From the NCBI GenBank assembly GCA_900551335.1, contig URVO01000045.1:1-8928 (forward strand): a DNA stretch of 8,928 bases, read 5' to 3'. Below the pieces are notes generated by a model. The model was given only the letters and a program-made list of their open reading frames with translations, made no database searches and was not told the origin of the DNA. The position numbers and the translations under genes are program-made. Shown here piece by piece: positions 1 through 3,395 of the stretch (its first letter is position 1; every line of letters begins with the position of its first letter). The stretch is from an uncultured Phascolarctobacterium sp. (GTDB lineage: Bacteria; Bacillota; Negativicutes; Acidaminococcales; Acidaminococcaceae).

Positions 1-90
1 CCGCCACACAGCTTGCACCAACCGCTGCTTCTCTTTCGTGGCCTTGCGGAAAAAAGCCTTCCGTTCCTCGCCTTTAGGTATTTTGTTATA
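1..90 (-). ncRNA. T-box riboswitch leader (5' part, runs off the left edge)
   Basis: Read on the minus strand, this stretch carries the conserved Stem I features of a T-box leader. The GA (kink-turn) motif AGAGAAG is at 28-34. A hairpin follows, with CAGC (24-27) pairing with GCUG (9-12) and enclosing GGUUGGUGCAA. The GGUUGGUGCAAGC core (11-23) is the most diagnostic part of the T-box family. T-box leaders sense uncharged tRNA and control transcription of aminoacyl-tRNA synthetase, amino-acid biosynthesis or transporter genes. The specifier codon, antiterminator and regulated gene lie beyond position 1, so the amino acid cannot be read here. No start codon or ORF is evident in the stretch, which fits an untranslated leader. 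Confidence 0.82.
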
Positions 91-96
91 CTCTAT

Positions 97-126
97 ATCT
101 TAGCAAGGAACAGGGGTGGTTGTCAA
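97..126 (-). promoter_or_regulatory. Promoter for the T-box leader
   Basis: On the minus strand a perfect -35 TTGACA (121-126) is followed after 18 bp by TAAGAT (97-102), a 5/6 match to the -10 consensus. Transcription would start near position 90, just before the T-box Stem I. It lies only 11 bp beyond the duplicated 48-bp segment, so this promoter begins a new unit separate from the DUF4160 cassette. Confidence 0.7.
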
Positions 127-136
127 GAGGGTAGTA

Positions 137-184
137 AGGCACTTTTTTGCAGCTCCTTTTCTCTCGCCATCTCCCAAATCAAAG
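137..184. repeat. 48-bp direct repeat, downstream copy
   Basis: These 48 bp match 666-713 at 47 positions; the only difference is C at 168 versus T at 697. On the minus strand this copy would encode LIWEMAREKELQKSA, the C-terminus of the protein at 667-936 with one Ile-to-Met change. It also keeps the AAGGAG ribosome binding site and the GTG start (140-142) that begin the DUF4160 gene in the other copy. Here the reading frame after GTG has only about 18 codons. The copy therefore looks like a remnant of a second cassette whose DUF4160 gene was lost. Confidence 0.95.
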
Positions 185-442
185 TACTTTGGCATAATCC
201 TTCTCCATATACTTCACATTCGCCTGATAAAGCTTATTTACCTTATACGCTTCGATATCATCCATATTAGTTTCAATTAGTTCGTTATTATAAAAACGAG
301 CAATCTCATTTGGCTTATGCAAATTGATTATAGTAACACTGTCGCCTCTATCAAAAAACGCATATCCTTGAACGATAACCTCAGCAGCATCTGCTAAAGC
401 ATAAACATCTACCTTACTGTCCAAAATGTCTAAACCACTCAT
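179..442 (-). CDS. Small hypothetical protein, third gene of the DUF4160 cassette
   Basis: An 87-residue protein with no signal peptide or membrane segment, beginning MSGLDILDSK. I do not recognise the family. The middle (YAFFDRGDSVTIINLHKP) looks like beta strands and the C-terminal third is charged and probably helical. A ribosome binding site AAAGGA lies about 9 nt before the ATG, and the gene overlaps the end of the DUF4160 gene by 29 bp, which indicates translational coupling. The last sense codon and the stop (CTT TGA, 179-184) lie inside the 48-bp repeat but in a different frame from the sequence the repeat normally encodes. The natural C-terminus may therefore have been replaced by a recombination junction. 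The usual DUF4160 partner, DUF2442, is not evident in this sequence. The ORF is likely real because of its ribosome binding site and tight packing; its function is unknown. Confidence 0.6.
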   Translation of the reverse strand: MSGLDILDSKVDVYALADAAEVIVQGYAFFDRGDSVTIINLHKPNEIARFYNNELIETNMDDIEAYKVNKLYQANVKYMEKDYAKVL

Positions 443-671
443 AAATAATATCCTTTTTATTCAAACTAATATACATCTGAATCTTTTTCAAATCCTTAGC
501 AGGAATATGCGCATCATTATGCTCCATAATAATCTCATCATCTTTTATCCAAAATTTTGCAGACGTCTTTGACGGAGCACCTTTGCATACATGAACATGA
601 GGCGGTTCGCCATCTTCGCGTGACCAAAAGAAAAAAACATATCCCATAAAATCAAGTAACGCTTTAGGCAC
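414..671 (-). CDS. DUF4160 domain-containing protein
   Basis: An 85-residue protein with the DUF4160 signature: an N-terminal MPKALLDFMGYVFFFW, then EDGEPPHVHVCKG, then a KFWIKDDEI strand and a C-terminal helix ending in YEWFRHFGQ. Length and layout match the family over its whole length. The start is GTG: an AAGGAG site lies 10 nt upstream, and starting there keeps the family's typical N-terminus, which the internal ATG at residue 9 would cut off. The first 8 bp overlap the end of the preceding gene and the last 29 bp overlap the next one. DUF4160 proteins often sit in two-gene units with DUF2442 proteins and are sometimes proposed to be toxin-antitoxin-like; no biochemical role is established that I know of. 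Here the partner genes are of unrecognised type. Confidence 0.85.
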   Translation of the reverse strand: MPKALLDFMGYVFFFWSREDGEPPHVHVCKGAPSKTSAKFWIKDDEIIMEHNDAHIPAKDLKKIQMYISLNKKDIIYEWFRHFGQ

Positions 672-936
672 TTTTTTGCAGCTCCTTTTCTCTCGCTATC
701 TCCCAAATCAAAGGCATATTGTTACGCAGATAACGCTCCTGCATCATAATATCATCCTCTGAAAATCCAAAAGCCTTGGTATTTGCAATACACGGCAACT
801 GCCATTCAGCATAATCAAATCCTGTAGCATTCGGACGTTCAAAACGAGCGACTATACTTGCAAACCCATCTTTGTTACGTGAAATATTAGAAAAAGTAAG
901 AACCACTTCGTTTATCGTGCTGTAATAGTTGGTCAT
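664..936 (-). CDS. Small hypothetical protein, first gene of the DUF4160 cassette
   Basis: A 90-residue soluble protein starting MTNYYSTINEVVLTFSN. A beta-rich N-terminal half (EVVLTFSN, FASIVARFERP, FDYAEWQLPC) is followed by a helical C-terminus ending EIAREKELQKSA. I do not recognise the family. The ATG at 936 is chosen because GGAGG lies 8 nt before it; the ATG five codons upstream (951) has no ribosome binding site and overlaps that GGAGG. An extended -10 promoter lies about 50 bp upstream. The TAA overlaps the GTG start of the DUF4160 gene, so the two are probably co-translated. The 3' end is the source of the 48-bp repeat found downstream of the cassette. Base composition is visibly more AT-rich than in the metal genes to the right, consistent with an accessory or transferred unit. 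Confidence 0.65.
   Translation of the reverse strand: MTNYYSTINEVVLTFSNISRNKDGFASIVARFERPNATGFDYAEWQLPCIANTKAFGFSEDDIMMQERYLRNNMPLIWEIAREKELQKSA
666..713. repeat. 48-bp direct repeat, upstream (intact) copy
   Basis: This copy spans the last codons of the first cassette gene, including the TAA, plus the ribosome binding site and GTG start of the DUF4160 gene. It equals 137-184 except for one base (T at 697 versus C at 168). The two copies are 529 bp apart and bracket the DUF4160 gene and the third cassette gene, so recombination between them would delete both. Confidence 0.95.
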
Positions 937-983
937 TATGCATACCTCCATCTTATATCACATTTACATACATCCCTACTCAA

Positions 984-1013
984 ATTATATCACACAACCT
1001 CTCTTTTTGATAA
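984..1013 (-). promoter_or_regulatory. Extended -10 promoter of the DUF4160 cassette
   Basis: On the minus strand TGATATAAT (984-992) is a perfect -10 with the extended TGn element. A weak -35-like TTATCA (1008-1013) stands 18 bp upstream. An extended -10 can compensate for a poor -35. The predicted start, near 977, gives a leader of roughly 40 nt. Confidence 0.65.
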
Positions 1014-1031
1014 CTTTTTCTTAACGCCAAA

Positions 1032-1066
1032 CAGCCGCCACGCTCACGCGCAGCGGCTGCTTTTTT
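1032..1066. terminator. Hairpin with T-tract between the superoxide reductase gene and the DUF4160 cassette
   Basis: CAGCCGC (1032-1038) pairs with GCGGCTG (1053-1059) around a 14-nt loop. On the plus strand it is followed by C and then six T. Read on the minus strand, as needed for the superoxide reductase gene, the stem is preceded by the A-run and followed only by TTTGGCG, a poor U-tract. I take it as the probable end of the superoxide reductase transcript, but the better terminator orientation is the plus strand, where I see no gene. A shorter hairpin, GTCGC/GCGAC at 1078-1092, sits just after the stop codon. Confidence 0.5.
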
Positions 1067-1096
1067 ACTCACTTTAAGTCGCCCAGTGCGACATTT

Positions 1097-1483
1097 TTAC
1101 TTCACTTCTGCCATCCACAGGCCATGCAGATTGCAATATTCATACGCCGCGAGCGGCTCCTCTCCCTCCATCAGCATGAACTCCGCCTTCGGCTCATCGC
1201 CCGGCCCCAGCTTCCAGAAATGTCCGCCGTGCGTCGTTGCGAGATAAATCCACTGGATATAGTGCGCCGCAAGCATCGGGTGAAGCGTGCTGCCGACTGC
1301 CACATTAACCTTCGCGCCAGCAACGCTAATTACGGGAACATGCTTTTCCTGCGCCGCATCTACAGTGTTAGGCACAAGCTCCTGCATCGGGTCGCCACAG
1401 CACACCAGCTCGCCGCCACCGTCATGAATCTTCGCTACAATATTGCCGCAGTGTTTGCAAATAAAAAGTTTTTGCGTCGTCAT
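1097..1483 (-). CDS. dfx: Desulfoferrodoxin / superoxide reductase
   Basis: A 128-residue cytoplasmic iron protein that reduces superoxide to hydrogen peroxide without making oxygen, a typical anaerobe defence, using electrons from rubredoxin-like donors. The N-terminal desulforedoxin domain has all four iron ligands, C9-x2-C12 and C28-C29 (center I). The catalytic domain shows EKHVP with E46, K47 and H48, then H68 (LHPML), H74 (AHYIQW), C117 and H120 (YCNLHGLW). These are the His4-Cys ligands of center II plus the Glu-Lys pair that supports proton transfer. Length and domain order are those of the two-iron class. The ATG at 1483 is preferred over one 10 codons upstream because AAGGAG ends 8 nt before it. 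It lies downstream of the OFA transporter gene with about 150 bp between them, and has its own -10 element and a palindrome in the leader. A hairpin follows the gene. Confidence 0.95.
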   Translation of the reverse strand: MTTQKLFICKHCGNIVAKIHDGGGELVCCGDPMQELVPNTVDAAQEKHVPVISVAGAKVNVAVGSTLHPMLAAHYIQWIYLATTHGGHFWKLGPGDEPKAEFMLMEGEEPLAAYEYCNLHGLWMAEVK

Positions 1484-1520
1484 CGTCTTCACTCCTTTGC
1501 TAGAATCAACCAACGTAACA

Positions 1521-1536
1521 GGACTACAGCTAGTCC
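1521..1536. promoter_or_regulatory. Palindrome in the superoxide reductase leader (candidate operator)
   Basis: GGACTA-CAGC-TAGTCC is a perfect 6+6 inverted repeat with a 4-bp centre. It starts 11 bp downstream of the -10 element, so it overlaps or closely follows the transcription start. That position suits a repressor operator or a 5' hairpin. It does not look like a PerR or Fur box, and I cannot name the regulator. Confidence 0.4.
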
Positions 1537-1546
1537 CTATACCTTT

Positions 1547-1552
1547 ATTATA
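1547..1552 (-). promoter_or_regulatory. -10 element for the superoxide reductase gene
   Basis: A perfect TATAAT on the minus strand, about 65 nt before the start codon. At 17-bp spacing the -35 region reads TATACT, only 3/6 to consensus, so activation or a low basal rate is possible. No convincing terminator separates this from the OFA transporter gene upstream, so read-through may also supply transcript. Confidence 0.5.
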
Positions 1553-1630
1553 CTCCTCTCAAAAAGCAAAGTATATAGCTTCACAAAGTCTTTAAACTAA
1601 TGTCCAGCATCTGCCATAGTTAGCTTTAAA

Positions 1631-2839
1631 TTATGCAGTTTTGCCCTTCAGCTTCAGTACCAGCGCCAAGGCCAGACTGATGATAAACGATGCGCTAAAG
1701 AAATACAGCGTCACGCTATAGCTGTGCGTGCTCTCATAAATAACCGACAGCAGCAGCGGACCGGCGATACCGGCCAGGCCCCACGCCGTAAGAATACGTC
1801 CGTGAATAGCGCTGAGCTGCTTCGTACCAAACAAATCGCTCAGATACGCCGGCATACAGGAAAAGCCGCCGCCATAGCAGGTGATAATAATGAACACCAA
1901 AAGCTGGAACATAAAGCTGTCCGTCACGCCGCCCAAAAGATAGAACGCCGCTATTTCAATGATGAAAAAGATAATATAGGTATTCGCTCTGCCGAGATAA
2001 TCAGAAATCGTCGACCAGACGATGCGGCCGCCGCCGTTCAGCAGGCCGATAATGCCCACCATAGACGCTGCGGCAATCGGCGACATACCGATAACCTCCT
2101 GCGCCATGGGCGATGCTACTGCCAAAAGACCGATACCGCAGGTGATATTCGTGAAGAAAATCCACCATAAAGCATAGAACTGCCACGTATGCATAGCCTG
2201 CTGCACCGTAAACTGTCCCTGCTCCGGCAGCTTAGCCTTAAACTCGCCCTTCGACTCCACAACCACCTTCTTCGGCGGCTCCAGATAAAGAGCAGAAGCC
2301 GTCATCACCACAGCATAAATGCACGCTAAAATGATAAAGTTCTGCACCAGGCCAAACTTTGCTATCAGAATCTGCATCAGCGGACCTGCCACAAGGCTGG
2401 CGAAGCCAAAGCCCATAATGGCCAGACCGGTCGCCAGGCCGCGGTTATTCGGGAACCACTTTACGAGCGTCGACACAGGCGTGATATAGCCTGTGCCCAG
2501 ACCGATGCCGCCGATAACGCCGTAGAACAGATATAAAAGCAGCAGACTTTGCTGCGTCAGCGCATACGCCGTACCCAAAAGGCCGCTGACGAAAAAGCAC
2601 ATTGACAAAAGACCGCTGCGACGCGGGCCATATTTTTCTACATACGTACCAAGAAAGCCTGCGGACGTGCCCAAAAACAAAATCGCCAGCGAAAAGGTCC
2701 ACGTTACCTCCTTCAGCGAAAAGCCCATCGCCTGCATGATAGGCTTCGTGAGCACGCTCCAAGCATATACACTGCCAATGCTGATATGAATACCGATGGC
2801 TGCCAGCACAATCAGCCACTTATTTTTTGTCTGCTGCAT
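1631..2839 (-). CDS. OFA-family MFS transporter (oxalate/formate antiporter-like carboxylate carrier)
   Basis: A 402-residue inner-membrane carrier with about 12 hydrophobic segments in two six-helix halves and a charged central loop near residues 187-212. OFA-family marks are HISIGSVYAWSVL in TM1, an EKYGPRRSG motif-A loop between TM2 and TM3 (residues 69-76), and the family stretch GLGTGYITPVSTLVKWFP followed by NRGLATGLAIMGFG (residues 113-145). Arg272 in GGGRIVW matches the substrate-binding arginine of OxlT as I recall it. The TM11 segment TAWGLAGIAGP has no counterpart of the second OxlT charge, Lys355, which argues for a monocarboxylate such as formate or lactate rather than oxalate. 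The start at 2839 is chosen because AGAGG lies 8 nt before it; the ATG two codons upstream is only 2 nt from that site. Expression is predicted to be under a ZTP riboswitch and possibly NrdR. Family is sure, substrate is not. Confidence 0.9.
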   Translation of the reverse strand: MQQTKNKWLIVLAAIGIHISIGSVYAWSVLTKPIMQAMGFSLKEVTWTFSLAILFLGTSAGFLGTYVEKYGPRRSGLLSMCFFVSGLLGTAYALTQQSLLLLYLFYGVIGGIGLGTGYITPVSTLVKWFPNNRGLATGLAIMGFGFASLVAGPLMQILIAKFGLVQNFIILACIYAVVMTASALYLEPPKKVVVESKGEFKAKLPEQGQFTVQQAMHTWQFYALWWIFFTNITCGIGLLAVASPMAQEVIGMSPIAAASMVGIIGLLNGGGRIVWSTISDYLGRANTYIIFFIIEIAAFYLLGGVTDSFMFQLLVFIIITCYGGGFSCMPAYLSDLFGTKQLSAIHGRILTAWGLAGIAGPLLLSVIYESTHSYSVTLYFFSASFIISLALALVLKLKGKTA

Positions 2840-2852
2840 AATCATTACCTCT

Positions 2853-2902
2853 CTTTATAAGCTTTACCTGGTCACCCGGGTTTTTCTTTGCTCCTTATAA
2901 AG
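2853..2902 (-). promoter_or_regulatory. Inverted repeat at the transporter ribosome binding site
   Basis: CTTTATAAG (2894-2902) and CTTATAAAG (2853-2861), read on the minus strand, are a perfect 9-bp inverted repeat with a 32-nt loop. Inside the loop ACCCGG-GTGA-CCAGGT can form a small hairpin with one mismatch and a GNRA-type tetraloop. The second arm abuts the AGAGG ribosome binding site, so the structure could modulate translation or mRNA stability after riboswitch read-through. Confidence 0.35.
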
Positions 2903-2931
2903 AAAAACGCCTAGGCAAGATTTGCCCAGAC
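2903..2931 (-). terminator. Intrinsic terminator of the ZTP riboswitch
   Basis: On the minus strand GTCTGGGCAA (2922-2931) pairs with TTGCCTAGGC (2909-2918) over a 3-nt loop, giving 10 pairs including two G-U, followed by G and five T. The 5' arm contains GTC of the pseudoknot strand CCGTC and GGGC of the last aptamer helix. Terminator and ligand-bound aptamer therefore exclude each other, as expected for a switch that is on when the ligand is bound. Confidence 0.8.
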
Positions 2932-3000
2932 GGTCGGCTCTGCACTATGCTGCCTCCACGTGGTCAATTCCACTCATCCGTCAGGAAGCAGCCTGCATCA
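2924..3000 (-). ncRNA. ZTP (pfl) riboswitch aptamer
   Basis: The transcript leader matches the ZTP/ZMP aptamer. P1 GCUGC (2988-2992) pairs with GCAGC (2949-2953). Inside it is P2 GUGG-AAUUGA-CCAC (2960-2973) followed by GUGGAGGCAGC. The 3' domain GCCGACCGUCUGGGCA is the family's hallmark GCC-GACCGCCUG-GGC hairpin. The pseudoknot strand GACGG (2978-2982) pairs exactly with CCGUC (2929-2933); the common family pair is GGCGG/CCGCC, so this is a compensated change and strong support. ZTP and ZMP (AICAR 5'-phosphate) build up when 10-formyl-tetrahydrofolate is short. Binding would block the overlapping terminator and turn on the transporter, consistent with a role in one-carbon supply. Confidence 0.88.
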
Positions 3001-3012
3001 GGTTATGTGTCT

Positions 3013-3040
3013 ATTATACACGATTACACGGATTTGTCAA
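3013..3040 (-). promoter_or_regulatory. Consensus sigma-70-type promoter of the transporter
   Basis: On the minus strand a perfect -35 TTGACA (3035-3040), a 16-bp spacer and a perfect -10 TATAAT (3013-3018). Transcription would begin near 3006, a few nucleotides before the ZTP aptamer. The -35 hexamer lies within the proximal NrdR-like box. Such a strong core promoter suits control by repression plus attenuation. Confidence 0.85.
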
Positions 3041-3050
3041 CATCTTGTTA
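3035..3050. promoter_or_regulatory. Proximal NrdR-box-like site over the -35 element
   Basis: TGTCAACATCTTGTTA matches the core conserved positions of the NrdR consensus acaCwAtATaTwGtgt (C, w, A, A, T, T, w, G) but has degenerate flanks; overall about 9 of 16. It is separated from the near-perfect box at 3067-3082 by exactly 16 bp, the usual spacing between paired NrdR boxes. It covers the -35 hexamer, so bound repressor would block RNA polymerase. On its own this site would not be convincing. Confidence 0.45.
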
Positions 3051-3066
3051 TCGCATATTTTCTTTT

Positions 3067-3082
3067 ACACTATATCTTGTGT
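3067..3082. promoter_or_regulatory. Distal NrdR-box-like site
   Basis: ACACTATATCTTGTGT matches the NrdR consensus acaCwAtATaTwGtgt at 15 of 16 positions. Flanking bases extend the inverted repeat to TTTTACAC/GTGTAAAA (3063-3086). NrdR is the zinc-finger/ATP-cone repressor of ribonucleotide reductase genes in most bacteria and binds paired boxes. No nrd gene is in the window; the nearest downstream gene is the OFA transporter. Confidence 0.6.
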
Positions 3083-3158
3083 AAAAAGCTGTCAAAATAT
3101 ACTGCAACAAGCATTTGGGAAGCCAATTCCTAAGCGCCCTTCTTTCTTTCATAAGCGC

Positions 3159-3187
3159 AAAAAAGAGGCCAGCCGCAGCTGACCTCT
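3159..3187 (-). terminator. Intrinsic terminator of the feo operon
   Basis: On the minus strand AGAGGTCAGC (3178-3187) pairs with GCTGGCCTCT (3164-3173) over a TGCG loop, a 10-bp stem with one G-U pair, followed by five T (3159-3163). It lies 26 bp after the stop codon of the small Cys-rich gene and separates the feo operon from the transporter promoter. Confidence 0.9.
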
Positions 3188-3213
3188 CATATACTTATCA
3201 AAGTCTTACCTAT

Positions 3214-3381
3214 TTATTTTTTTCTCAGGTTAATAGTTGTTGTGTGCTTGCAATGCGGGCAGCAGCCCTTGTCGCCGGCATCACAGCCAATGCAGCCACC
3301 AGTTTTATGTGCCTTGATGACCTGCTTGGATGCCAGATAAACACAGCCAACAATAATCAGACCTATAATCCAGGTTGCCAT
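3214..3381 (-). CDS. FeoB-associated Cys-rich membrane protein
   Basis: A 55-residue protein beginning MATWIIGLIIVGCVYLA. One N-terminal membrane helix (about residues 3-17) is followed by a Cys-rich tail: C30-x2-C33, then C40-C41-x2-C44 with nearby His. This is the layout of the small FeoB-associated proteins encoded after feoB in many Firmicutes. They probably replace the Cys-rich C-terminus of longer FeoB proteins or the FeoC function, for example by binding iron at the membrane. That role is inferred from the family and position, not shown. A GAGGTG site precedes the ATG by about 6 nt. The gene starts 14 nt after feoB ends and is followed by the operon terminator. Confidence 0.88.
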   Translation of the reverse strand: MATWIIGLIIVGCVYLASKQVIKAHKTGGCIGCDAGDKGCCPHCKHTTTINLRKK

Positions 3382-3395
3382 AGAATACACCTCTT

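Noticed and set aside
137..713. CRISPR or insertion-sequence explanation for the 48-bp repeats
   Set aside because: Only two copies with a 529-bp gene-filled interval, no transposase, no terminal inverted repeats or target-site duplication; the repeat is a gene fragment.
3006..3020. GTGT...ACAC inverted repeat over the transporter -10 as a third NrdR box
   Set aside because: The half-sites are in reverse order relative to the NrdR consensus and the spacing does not fit; it is probably a by-product of the TATAAT sequence.
2922..3182. Plus-strand open frame over the riboswitch region
   Set aside because: It covers a structured leader, promoter and terminator on the other strand and has no ribosome binding site or recognisable protein features.
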